Positions 52,137 to 60,060 of a DNA stretch of 64,000 bases are shown in pieces (position 1 is the stretch's first letter; every line of letters starts with the position of its first letter). A program made the position numbers and the translations under genes. Source of the DNA: Prevotellaceae bacterium (lineage in GTDB: Bacteria; Bacteroidota; Bacteroidia; Bacteroidales; Muribaculaceae); the NCBI GenBank assembly GCA_021772015.1, contig JAETNS010000002.1, forward strand, positions 124,001 through 188,000, written 5' to 3'. The notes below the pieces were generated by a model that was not told the DNA's origin, did no database searches, and saw nothing but the letters and a program-made list of their open reading frames with translations.

Positions 52137-54443
52137 TTAGAGTCTTATTTTTGTGGTTTTGACGGCAGGTATGTTTAGGATGTAGTCACCGGCTGGGAGA
52201 CCTGTGATGTGCGAGAGGTTTTTGCCGCTTCGTACCATGCGTCCTGTCATGTCGTAGACCCTTACCTCATATTCTCCCGTCAGGCCGGATATGCTGACTA
52301 CGCCATCAGCCACGGTCAGATTGACTGTTTGTGCCGCTATATCCGTGATTCCCGACTTCGGTAGCTCCTCGATATTCTTGAACTCTTTCCAGAAATGTGC
52401 AGTCCGATACTTTTCCGCGCTTCCCTCCGGTACCCGTAGCGTCGCATTTGCGTATACCCGTGAAGCGAAGGGATTATAGTATGAATAAGAGTCCCATACG
52501 CGATTCACTATCGGAGGCTCGGCAGCAAGGCAATTTACGGTAGTAAGGTCGGAGAATCCGATAAACGAGCTGTGGTCCATATACATGACACTTGCGGGGA
52601 TATTCAGCGTCTTTGCGTTGGTTTTCAGCAATGTGCCTGCTGCTATCCCTATAACGGTGTATTCCCTACCGTCAAACACCGTTTCGGGCACACTGAAGCT
52701 CTCCTCGTCGGCATTGGATGGTTTGATGGATGATGCAAGCTCGCAAGTTCCATTTTCGGAAATGATGTTGTATTCAAATTGTCCTTCAACTATTTTGTTG
52801 GGCGTTATGCAGTCGGGCGCGGTCGGAGTCCATGGGATAATGAGTTTGAATTTAGACCATTGATTGTCATTGCGATAACGGTCTATGTCGTTTTCGTCCA
52901 CAAAGAGCCGCCCCGATTCATAGGCCTGTGTCGAGAACTCTCCGGTCCCCGCGCCGTTCAAGTAGATATTTTTTATTTCCTCCGATGAACATCTGACTGA
53001 GCTTATATTATTTAGGTATAATGTAGATACGATGGAGTTCCCATTGCGAGCTCCTAAATAATATCCTACAGGTGTCTCCTTGCCTGTCTTAGGGTCAACA
53101 TATACCACATCGCGTCCAAGATAGATTGTGCGTGCGCTGCAATCGCCGTTGTGCAAATTACAGAATGGTTGTAATTCCATCGTATCGTTGGTCTTTAATG
53201 TCCCACTACCGCTTGGTATGACAAGAGTATCCATAAAATAGAAAGCACCATCCCATATCTGGCGTACTGTGGGTGGTATCCAAAGATTTCGGATAGATGA
53301 ATTATAGAAAGCCTCCCAATCAATGGTTTCCACACTCTCGGGGATGTCGATGTGGGTTATGTTCTTGCAGCCGTCAAACGCTTTACGTCCTATTGTGCGA
53401 ATAGGGTACGGCATATCTTCGGGAAATTCAAACTCTTTTTTTGCAACAGGCACTTGTCGCAATGTCAATCCTATCCGTAAGATGTACTCATACAGCACAC
53501 CATCATGGAAATAATAGTTTGGATTGCCCTCTTCTACATTGATGGCTTCAAGGTTTTCGCAATTCCCGAATACTCCGGCATCATAATCAAGCAGTGCTCG
53601 CGATAAGGTAACCTCTTTGAGATTTGAACATCCATTGAACGCCATCAGCCCAATAGCATGGGTTGAAGAGAGATTTGCGGAGGTCAATGAGCTGTTCATA
53701 AACGCCTGCCTTTCGATGTCGGTTATCTGTGACAGGTCCATTTCAGTGGCATAGCATCCCATAAATGCCTCTTTACCTATTGTAGTAATGCCCCATGGCA
53801 GTGTTACCGACTCAAAAGCCTCGCCGCATGATCTGAAACAATAATCGTTCACTTTTGTCAATCCATAGGGCAACTCCAGATTGCGTATCAACTCACCATT
53901 GAGGTGCATCCGCCCTCCGGGATTGGCGCCCGGGCCACGGAAGTCGATCTTGCACCATGCATCCAGGTCGGTAATATACAGGTCGTCGACTTCAGTAGTG
54001 GCAGAGAAGTAATCTTCTGCATTGTCGGTACCTGTAAAATATTCTTCAGCAAAAGCAGAGTGCTCAATATACCGAACCGTTGATGGGATGGTCACCGATA
54101 TGTTGGGCAGTGAATAATTGGTTAGATCGAATGCATGGGGTTCAATCCCGACCACGCCTTCCTCCATGACGACATCGCCAAGGTATGGGCTGTACCGGAA
54201 GGCATCTTCTCCGACGATTACCGGGCCATAAAGTCCGTGGCCGGGGATTGTGACACTGGTAAAGTCGTTGTAGTTGTCATCGTGGACTACGCGGGAAAAG
54301 GTGTCATAACCGCCCCAATCGTTGGGTATGTGCGCCTCCTCGAAGATTAGTCCGCTGTCGTAGTCGGTGTAACGGTCGCCCTCGGCGGCGTACATGTTCA
54401 GGGCAAGTGTAAGCACGGCGGCCAACAAAATTAGTTTTTTCAT
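52137..54443 (-). CDS. Large BspA-like leucine-rich-repeat secreted protein
   Basis: 768 residues from the ATG at 54441-54443 (MKKLILLAAVLTLALNMYAA, a signal peptide). A frame open to 54560 runs into the structured leader and is rejected. Repeated LRR_5 segments occur across most of the protein, for example SVTIPSTVRYIEHSAFAEEY, KEVTLSRALLDYDAGVFGNC and ITHIDIPESVETIDWEAFYN. The C-terminus (GEYEVRVYDMTGRMVRSGKN, LPAGDYILNIPAVKTTKIRL) is a Por-like or related sorting domain. It is preceded by the 366-nt conserved leader (54444-54809), as is the AbiGi-like/LRR operon at 60061. Probable surface adhesin; ligand unknown. Confidence 0.9.
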   Translation of the reverse strand: MKKLILLAAVLTLALNMYAAEGDRYTDYDSGLIFEEAHIPNDWGGYDTFSRVVHDDNYNDFTSVTIPGHGLYGPVIVGEDAFRYSPYLGDVVMEEGVVGIEPHAFDLTNYSLPNISVTIPSTVRYIEHSAFAEEYFTGTDNAEDYFSATTEVDDLYITDLDAWCKIDFRGPGANPGGRMHLNGELIRNLELPYGLTKVNDYCFRSCGEAFESVTLPWGITTIGKEAFMGCYATEMDLSQITDIERQAFMNSSLTSANLSSTHAIGLMAFNGCSNLKEVTLSRALLDYDAGVFGNCENLEAINVEEGNPNYYFHDGVLYEYILRIGLTLRQVPVAKKEFEFPEDMPYPIRTIGRKAFDGCKNITHIDIPESVETIDWEAFYNSSIRNLWIPPTVRQIWDGAFYFMDTLVIPSGSGTLKTNDTMELQPFCNLHNGDCSARTIYLGRDVVYVDPKTGKETPVGYYLGARNGNSIVSTLYLNNISSVRCSSEEIKNIYLNGAGTGEFSTQAYESGRLFVDENDIDRYRNDNQWSKFKLIIPWTPTAPDCITPNKIVEGQFEYNIISENGTCELASSIKPSNADEESFSVPETVFDGREYTVIGIAAGTLLKTNAKTLNIPASVMYMDHSSFIGFSDLTTVNCLAAEPPIVNRVWDSYSYYNPFASRVYANATLRVPEGSAEKYRTAHFWKEFKNIEELPKSGITDIAAQTVNLTVADGVVSISGLTGEYEVRVYDMTGRMVRSGKNLSHITGLPAGDYILNIPAVKTTKIRL

Positions 54444-54809
54444 CTCCTTTCGTGTTAAGGATGACCTTGACACCCCCGGGAGGTCTTTGATAACGGGATT
54501 AAAACGGTATGCGTGGGGTGTCTTATTGTTGCCCGTCCCACTTATAGAGGCTTCTCGCATTGCCTGTCACCGTAGAACGGACAACGCAGAAGCCCACGCA
54601 TATATGAAACAGCCCCGGCAGAGACTGCGCGTCTGCCGGACGTTGTTGCAAATTACCATAGGCATCTATCGTTGCCTCATCCTTGACGGTGACGAAATTT
54701 TGCGAGAATTCCTATAAGTCAAGAATCAAGCGTCAATAAACGCATTTCAAAAATATGTCCGCCTCCCCTCCCGCTTGGCCCACGACCCGGGCCCCTGCGT
54801 GGAGGTCGG
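54444..54809 (-). ncRNA. Conserved structured leader RNA, copy A
   Basis: The inferred transcript from the promoter at 54816-54846 has a 366-nt leader. It aligns block by block with 59696-60060. Outer stem 54712-54719 with 54540-54547 (ACTTATAG/CTATAAGT in RNA sense), next stem 54702-54708 with 54552-54558 (TTCTCGC/GCGAGAA), then 54686-54693 with 54566-54573 (GTCACCGT/ACGGTGAC). The apical part has CCGGCAGA/TCTGCCGG. Copy B has different bases with pairing kept. The class is not recognised. Confidence 0.6.
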
Positions 54810-54815
54810 CAGCTG

Positions 54816-54846
54816 CAAATTTACACAAATATTCATAGACACCAAA
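54816..54846 (-). promoter_or_regulatory. Promoter of leader copy A and the 768-residue LRR gene
   Basis: On the minus strand TTTG (54846-54843), a 19-bp spacer and TAAATTTG (54823-54816). The distance to the ATG equals that in copy B. Confidence 0.65.
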
Positions 54847-55029
54847 AATATTTCATCAGTTCAATGGTAAAAGGCCTGAATTTTTCCCGGACACAGATGT
54901 GTGGCGTTCGTAACCGTGATTTCTTCATCTTCCTTCTGATCAAACTCTACGCATGAATTTTAACAGTTGGCCCTATCCATTCTTGACATATGCACCGGAA
55001 TTTCGGCTTGACCCATATAAGACACGAAA

Positions 55030-55061
55030 AAACCGCAGAACTAATTGATAGTCTGCGGTTT
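55030..55061 (-). terminator. tRNA-Ser terminator
   Basis: AAACCGCAGA (55030-55039) pairs with TCTGCGGTTT (55052-55061); the minus strand continues with TTTT. Confidence 0.75.
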
Positions 55062-55127
55062 CTTTACTTTGTAAAGCGGCTTACACCGATTTGTCCGTCT
55101 TTGACCGATTTGGGTCTTTTAAGGTTG

Positions 55128-55214
55128 CGGAAAGACAGGGATTCGAACCCTGGGTACCCGTAAGGGTACAACGGTTTTCGAGACCGTCCCGATCGACCAC
55201 TCCGGCATCTTTCC
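55128..55214 (-). tRNA. tRNA-Ser (anticodon CGA)
   Basis: 87 nt with a long variable arm (TGTACCCTTACGGGTACC), as in class II tRNAs. Acceptor GGAAAGA pairs with TCTTTCC, discriminator G. The anticodon arm ACGGT-CTCGAAA-ACCGT gives CGA. T-arm GTTCGAATC. Confidence 0.95.
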
Positions 55215-55308
55215 TTGGATTCGCGTCGCCGACCATAGGGGGTGACACTTTCGTGTTTCCTGCATGGGCGGTGTTTAGACGCGTGGCTGTGTGTGGCCAA
55301 ATGCGGGG

Positions 55309-55316
55309 CAAAGTTA
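55309..55316 (-). promoter_or_regulatory. -7 box of tRNA-Ser
   Basis: TAACTTTG on the minus strand, about 95 nt before the tRNA 5' end; a leader would have to be removed. Confidence 0.5.
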
Positions 55317-55421
55317 CGAAGTTTTTCTTGATTTGAAAATTTTTCGGATGTTTTTTTCTCTTTTTTCAGTCGGAAGAAGCGTATTGGCCTATGGCGGCTT
55401 GCATTGTCGGATGATTGTGGT

Positions 55422-55429
55422 TAACTTTG
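55422..55429 (+). promoter_or_regulatory. -7 box of ribE
   Basis: TAACTTTG about 22 nt before the palindromic repeat in the ribE leader. Confidence 0.5.
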
Positions 55430-55450
55430 CTGTTTGAACAATCATTCATC

Positions 55451-55528
55451 CATAAGTAACCGGTCAAAATAATTTTGAACAGCTACTTATGACAGTGAGG
55501 ATGAAATAATTTTGAACAGTTAGCTATG
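55451..55528. repeat. Palindrome plus direct half-copy at the ribE start
   Basis: 55451-55491 is a 41-bp palindrome made of the same arms as the pyrG element (CATAAGTAACCGGTCAAAAT facing AATTTTGAACAGCTACTTATG). A further half-copy follows at 55504-55528, and its last three bases are the ribE ATG. The long interior of the pyrG element is missing. Confidence 0.75.
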
Positions 55529-56131
55529 TTTTCCGGAATAGTTGAGGAGGCTGCGGTTGTCGCTGCCTTGAATAGAGAGGGAGGGAATCTCCATCTTACG
55601 TTGCGGAGCTCGTTTGCCGACGAGCTTAAGATCGACCAGTCGGTTGCCCATAACGGTGTGTGCCTGACGGTGGTGGCATTGAATGGCGACGGCACTTACA
55701 CGGTGACGGCCATCGAGGAAACCTTGCGGCGTTCCAATCTTGGTGGGCTTGAGGTCGGTGATCTGGTGAATGTGGAGCGTTGCATGGTCATGAACGGCCG
55801 TCTTGACGGGCATATCGTCCAAGGGCATGTCGACTGCACCGCCCGCTGCGTCGATGTCGAACAGCTCGACGGGTCGGCGTACTTCAAGTTTGAGTATGAC
55901 GCTGACCGCGAGATGGCGCGTCAGGGATATGTGACCGTCGAGAAAGGCTCGGTCACAGTCAATGGCGTGAGCCTGACGGTCTGTGACTCGCAGCCTGATT
56001 CATTCCGGGTGGCCATAATACCCTACACGATGGAACACACCAATTTCTGCCGCATACAACCCGGAACAATTGTAAATCTCGAATTTGACATCATCGGAAA
56101 GTATATCGCCCGCATCGCGGCCCTTTCCTGA
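55526..56131 (+). CDS. ribE: Riboflavin synthase alpha chain
   Basis: 201 residues. It dismutates two 6,7-dimethyl-8-ribityllumazine molecules to riboflavin and a pyrimidine. Two lumazine-binding domains in tandem: the N-terminal one begins MFSGIVEEAAV, with VAHNGVCLTVV; the second has GHIVQGHVDCTARCVDV and VTVNGVSLTVCDS. A C-terminal helix with NLEFDIIGKYIARI forms the trimer contact. The start codon lies within the repeat half-copy, so no start further upstream is plausible. It is followed by GH31 after 33 nt, probably unrelated in function. Confidence 0.95.
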   Translation: MFSGIVEEAAVVAALNREGGNLHLTLRSSFADELKIDQSVAHNGVCLTVVALNGDGTYTVTAIEETLRRSNLGGLEVGDLVNVERCMVMNGRLDGHIVQGHVDCTARCVDVEQLDGSAYFKFEYDADREMARQGYVTVEKGSVTVNGVSLTVCDSQPDSFRVAIIPYTMEHTNFCRIQPGTIVNLEFDIIGKYIARIAALS

Positions 56132-56164
56132 CACCATACATTCATCCCATCCTTATATAGATTT

Positions 56165-58585
56165 ATGATATCCATGAAATTCAGAATCACAGCCACGACG
56201 GCTATCGCCATGATGTCCGTCACGGCATTCGCTTCGCTTGTCACCGAGCCTGACCAGAAACCATCCGGACCGCCACAAAGCGTCAGGGCCGAGAATGTAG
56301 GGCCGGAGGGCCGGACGGTGGTTGTCACCGCCCTTACCGACGATATCTTCCGCGTTGACAATTACCTGCCGGGGCAACAGCCGCCGCAATCCAAGACCGC
56401 TGTTGTCAGAGAGGGATTTTTCACCGGCGGCCTTATGGAGAATCCGGCGATGGGGGTGCTGACATCCCCCAACGGTACGGTAGCCACTCTCGACAAGAGG
56501 ACCGGAGCCGTGACCATCACAGCCGGAAAGGGGAAGGGGATCTATGACAACGGGGAGCGTCCGACAGACGCTTCCGGACGCAAGACTTTCTCGCTCTCCC
56601 CGATAGGAAGCGGGGACGCTTTTTATGGCGGGGGAGAGAGAGGCTACAGCCTCAATCTTGCCGGGGACACCCTGGTCATGTATAACCGTCAGAATTACGG
56701 TTACACCGGCAATGATCCCCGCATACGCCAGATGAACATCACCATGCCGCTGCTTGTGGCTCCCGAAGGTTACGGTATAATGGTCGACGACTACGCCGCC
56801 GCCGAGATGGTTACATCCAATCCGCTGACATACTCATCCGAGTCTCCCGGATCCCTATCATATTACTTCTTCGCTTCCCCCGAGGGGATGCCCGGTGTGG
56901 CCCGTCAGGTTGCTGACCTCACCGGTCATCAGGAACTTCCGCCATTCTGGTCGTTGGGATACATATCCTCGAAATACGGCTATCGCACGGAGGCCGAGAC
57001 TCTCGGTGTGGCCGACACCCTGCGCCGCGAAGGCTATCCCCTCGACGGCATGGTGCTTGACCTCTACTGGTATGGCAAGGAGCAGGACATGGGCCGTCTG
57101 GCCTGGGATCCCGACCAGTGGCCCACATACAGGAAGATGCTCGCAGACCTCAAGCAGCGCGGCGTGAACATGGTCGCCATTTCCCAGCCTTACGTTCTGC
57201 GTAATGGCCGGGGAATCGACAATTACGAGTACCTCGCCCCGCGCGGGATGTTCGGCAAAGACTCTGTCGGGAATGTCAAGGAGGTCAAGATATGGGTCGG
57301 AGAAGGAGGTATGCTCGATGTCTCCAATCCCGAGACCCGTCAGTGGCTGCGCGAGCGTTACAAGGCGTTGACCGACAGCGGTATGACCGGATGGTGGGGA
57401 GACCTCGGCGAGCCGGAAGTGCATCCCGAAGGTATGTACCATCACAATGGCCTCACCACCCGCCAGTACCACAATCTCTACGGCAACGACTGGAGCCGCA
57501 TAATCTATGACCTCTTCAAGGAGGAATATCCCGACACCCGCCTGATGACCCTCATGCGCGGCGGCACAGCCGGGCTGCAGCGGTTCTCCGTCTTCCCCTG
57601 GTCTACCGATGTCTCCCGTTCATGGGGCGGCCTTGAACCGCAGATCCGCATCATGCTCAACTCCGGGCTTAGCGGTCTGGGCTATATGAGCCATGATGTA
57701 GGCGGTTTCGCGGTCGATCCGGCCAACCCGGTCGATCCGGAACTGTATGTCCGCTGGTGCCAGCTCGGTCTCTTCTCGCCGATACTGCGCACCCACGCCC
57801 AGCAGTACGCCGAGCCTTACAAATATCCCGAACACCGCGACATATTGCTGCCGCTGATCAAGGAACGTTACCGCTGGCTTCCCTACAACTACACCCTCGC
57901 GGCAGATAACTCCCGTTTCGGACTTCCTCTGGTGCGCCCGTTAGGCTATTATGACGAGGATCCCGCGTTGCTCGACACCATAAGCGACCAGTATCTCTGG
58001 GGGCGCGACGTGATGGTGGCTCCCGTGCTGACGCAGGGGGCGACCTCCCGCAAGGTTGTCTTCCCCTCCGGCACATGGGTCGACATCAACAATCCCGCCA
58101 ACATCCACAAAGGTGGAAGCGAGGCTGTAGTGGATGCGCCCCTCTCCGTCCTGCCGCTCTTCGCCCGTGCCGGAGCGTTGCTCCCCAAGGCCGATTACAA
58201 GATGCGCAACACCGGCGACTACGATCCCTCGCGCTACACCATCGACTATTATCCTGTCGAAGGGGAATACGGTCAGACATCCTACACCCTTTTCGAGGAC
58301 AACCGCCTCTCGGCGCAGTCTCTCATGAAAGGGGAATACGCCCTGATCGACATCACTGCAGACAATACTGCCGACGGAATCCTTCTGAAAGTCGCCAAGC
58401 CCCAGATGACTTACAAGGAGATGCCGGCCCGGCGCACCCTGACATTCGTAATCCACAATGTCAGCCGTCCCGCGAAAGTCACCTCCGCTGCAAAGATCAA
58501 ACAGAGCTACGACAAGAAGACCCGTACCCTGACTGTGACCGCCTCTTCGGTTGAACTTCCTCTGGAGATCAACATTGCCAAGTAA
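56165..58585 (+). CDS. Secreted GH31 alpha-glycosidase
   Basis: 806 residues; the start may be the ATG at 56165 or 56174 (MKFRITATTAIAMMS, the better signal peptide). GH31 enzymes act on alpha-glucosides or alpha-xylosides by a retaining mechanism. The catalytic nucleophile region is GWWGDLGEPEVHPEG (Asp413 in this numbering) and the acid/base region is FPWSTDVSRSWGG (Asp482). N-terminal beta-domain 30-240, barrel from about 255 (FWSLGYISSKYGYRTEAETL), followed by the proximal and distal C-terminal beta-domains (VLPLFARAGALLPKADY, SYTLFEDNRLSAQS). The lack of adjacent transporter genes leaves the substrate open; starch-type alpha-glucan breakdown is likely. Confidence 0.93.
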   Translation: MISMKFRITATTAIAMMSVTAFASLVTEPDQKPSGPPQSVRAENVGPEGRTVVVTALTDDIFRVDNYLPGQQPPQSKTAVVREGFFTGGLMENPAMGVLTSPNGTVATLDKRTGAVTITAGKGKGIYDNGERPTDASGRKTFSLSPIGSGDAFYGGGERGYSLNLAGDTLVMYNRQNYGYTGNDPRIRQMNITMPLLVAPEGYGIMVDDYAAAEMVTSNPLTYSSESPGSLSYYFFASPEGMPGVARQVADLTGHQELPPFWSLGYISSKYGYRTEAETLGVADTLRREGYPLDGMVLDLYWYGKEQDMGRLAWDPDQWPTYRKMLADLKQRGVNMVAISQPYVLRNGRGIDNYEYLAPRGMFGKDSVGNVKEVKIWVGEGGMLDVSNPETRQWLRERYKALTDSGMTGWWGDLGEPEVHPEGMYHHNGLTTRQYHNLYGNDWSRIIYDLFKEEYPDTRLMTLMRGGTAGLQRFSVFPWSTDVSRSWGGLEPQIRIMLNSGLSGLGYMSHDVGGFAVDPANPVDPELYVRWCQLGLFSPILRTHAQQYAEPYKYPEHRDILLPLIKERYRWLPYNYTLAADNSRFGLPLVRPLGYYDEDPALLDTISDQYLWGRDVMVAPVLTQGATSRKVVFPSGTWVDINNPANIHKGGSEAVVDAPLSVLPLFARAGALLPKADYKMRNTGDYDPSRYTIDYYPVEGEYGQTSYTLFEDNRLSAQSLMKGEYALIDITADNTADGILLKVAKPQMTYKEMPARRTLTFVIHNVSRPAKVTSAAKIKQSYDKKTRTLTVTASSVELPLEINIAK

Positions 58586-58609
58586 AGCGTTTTCCGGAAC
58601 ATATTTAGG

Positions 58610-58653
58610 ATAACAGATTTGACTATACTACATAGCATAGTCAAATCTGTTAT
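58610..58653. terminator. 17-bp inverted repeat after the GH31 gene
   Basis: ATAACAGATTTGACTAT (58610-58626) pairs exactly with ATAGTCAAATCTGTTAT (58637-58653). Probable terminator, next to the IS left end. Confidence 0.65.
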
Positions 58654-58678
58654 AGTTATATAGGTTTTTAAAAATTAA

Positions 58679-59574
58679 GAGCTTGTTTAAAAACTAATGT
58701 GAATAAAAAAAGAACATCGGCCGATAAATCAGCCAGTTATCTTTTAAGGATTGTTTAAATAGAAGAAGAAACCTAAACAAACACAAAAAGATATGTATCT
58801 GACAGATTTGACCGATGCTCAGAAGGAATATATAAAAGGAACAATTCTCATGGGAAATTGGCGCAGCAAATATGATTTCTTTCTCATACTCGATGCGGTT
58901 GTCTATATTGATGTCAGCGGTTGCCAGTGGCGACTGTTGCCCGAGGAATATCCCAAGTGGCAGACCGTCTACTATTACTTCAGGCGATGGGGAGCGATGG
59001 ATGCTTTCGCCGAACTTGAGGACTGCCTTGTGCAGACGCTTCGTCTCAAAAGAGGCGAAGCTGCGCATCCCACAATCGGGGCGATTGACTCTCAGAGTTC
59101 CCGGCCGGCACTGCCTCGCTCGCAAAAAGGGATTGACGGCAATAAGAAAGTCAAAGGCGTGAAACGCAATATAATAACCGATAAGGACGGTGATATTCTG
59201 GAGGCTTCCACGACTCCTGCCAATGTCCATGATTCCAAACCGGCATACGCTCTTGTGGCTCTGCTCATCGTAGCTTTCCCATGGATTAGACGCATTTATG
59301 CCGATAGGGGATATCGCGGAAACTTTATCGAAAAAGCCAAGCACGATTTCGGTATTGACGTTGAAATTACCCATTCAAATTATTCAGGAAAGTTTGTTCC
59401 GGCAAAGAAGCGATGGGTTGTTGAAAGGACTTTCGCATGGCTTGAGAACTTCCGAAGGCTGTGCCGAAACTATGAAGAAACCACAGAATCGGCCAACGAA
59501 ATGCTTATGGTGGCCGCAGTCGTTATTACTCTTCGTAAACTCACTTCTGTTAACAATCATTTTTAAACAACCTC
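58679..59574 (+). mobile_element. IS5-family (IS1031-like) insertion sequence, complete
   Basis: 896 bp. The left end GAGCTTGTTTAAAAA (58679-58693) matches the reverse complement of the right end (GAGGTTGTTTAAAAA) with one mismatch. TAA flanks both ends (58676-58678 and 59575-59577), a TNA target duplication as expected for the IS1031 group. One intact transposase gene fills it. Confidence 0.88.
58793..59566 (+). CDS. IS5-family DDE transposase
   Basis: 257 residues, intact. An N-terminal helical part (MYLTDLTDAQKEYIKGTILM) with the CQWRLLPEEYPKWQTVYYYF block is followed by the DDE core: Asp99 in IGAIDSQS, Asp171 in YADRGYRG and Glu211 in RWVVERTFAWLENFRRL. The Y-2-R-3-E-6-K-like tail region reads ERTFAWLENFRRLCRNYEE. 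It starts 114 bp inside the left inverted repeat and ends 8 bp before the right end. No frameshift, so the enzyme could be active. Confidence 0.93.
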   Translation: MYLTDLTDAQKEYIKGTILMGNWRSKYDFFLILDAVVYIDVSGCQWRLLPEEYPKWQTVYYYFRRWGAMDAFAELEDCLVQTLRLKRGEAAHPTIGAIDSQSSRPALPRSQKGIDGNKKVKGVKRNIITDKDGDILEASTTPANVHDSKPAYALVALLIVAFPWIRRIYADRGYRGNFIEKAKHDFGIDVEITHSNYSGKFVPAKKRWVVERTFAWLENFRRLCRNYEETTESANEMLMVAAVVITLRKLTSVNNHF

Positions 59575-59657
59575 TAAATGGAAAAATGACACCAAAGGGA
59601 TAAAAATCAACAACTGCCTGAAAATACGAATTGCTCCTAATATTTAACGTTTTGGAT

Positions 59658-59689
59658 TTTGTTATATTCAAAATAATAAAGTAATTTTG
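59658..59689 (+). promoter_or_regulatory. Promoter of leader copy B and the AbiGi-like/LRR operon
   Basis: TTTG (59658-59661), a 20-bp spacer and TAATTTTG (59682-59689). Transcription should start near 59696. Confidence 0.7.
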
Positions 59690-59695
59690 TAGCGC

Positions 59696-60060
59696 AGGCC
59701 GTCTTGCAGAAGCCCCGGTCTGGGGCAAGAGGGATGGGCTGTGATAACATTATAGAAAGCGTTTATCCGCGCTGATTTCTTGACTCTCTGAAATTCTCGC
59801 AAAATTTCTTGTCAAAGTCAAGGATCGAGCAACGGTAGATGCCCGTGGATATGTAATAAGAATGCACTCTACAGAGTCTCGTTAGAGACATGTTTGGGAG
59901 CAAAATTGCATATATTAGCGTGGGCTTCTGCGTTGCCATCCGACTTTGACAGGGCAATGCGAGAAGCCTCAGAGAGTAGGATGGCAACAGATACAGATTC
60001 CTACGCTTTTCGTATATTATTATAGGCCAAAGAGGGGATGACTACGGCCTCGAGGATTAT
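59696..60060 (+). ncRNA. Conserved structured leader RNA, copy B
   Basis: 365 nt from the inferred start to the ATG at 60061. It aligns with 54444-54809 on the minus strand. Stems: 59783-59791 with 59969-59977 (ACTCTCTGA/TCAGAGAGT), 59794-59800 with 59959-59965 (TTCTCGC/GCGAGAA), 59810-59819 with 59942-59951 (TGTCAAAGTC/GACTTTGACA), and an apical hairpin GTCTC-GTTA-GAGAC. Near the 5' end GCCCCGG/TCTGGGGC can form a small hairpin, matched by GGGCCCGGG/TGGGCC in copy A. Class not recognised. Confidence 0.6.

Noticed and set aside
54394-54717. 107-codon plus-strand frame in the leader region, and the similar 74-codon frame at 59763-59987 (-), both containing GIYRC(L/S)ILD
   Set aside because: They share a short peptide only because both lie in the conserved leader RNA. 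Base changes preserve stems rather than the reading frame, and the frames differ in length and ends.
59696-60060. Leader RNA considered as tmRNA or RNase P RNA because of its length
   Set aside because: No tRNA-like ends or tag frame, and no RNase P signature such as GAGGAAAGTCC; two copies directly before genes argue for a leader.
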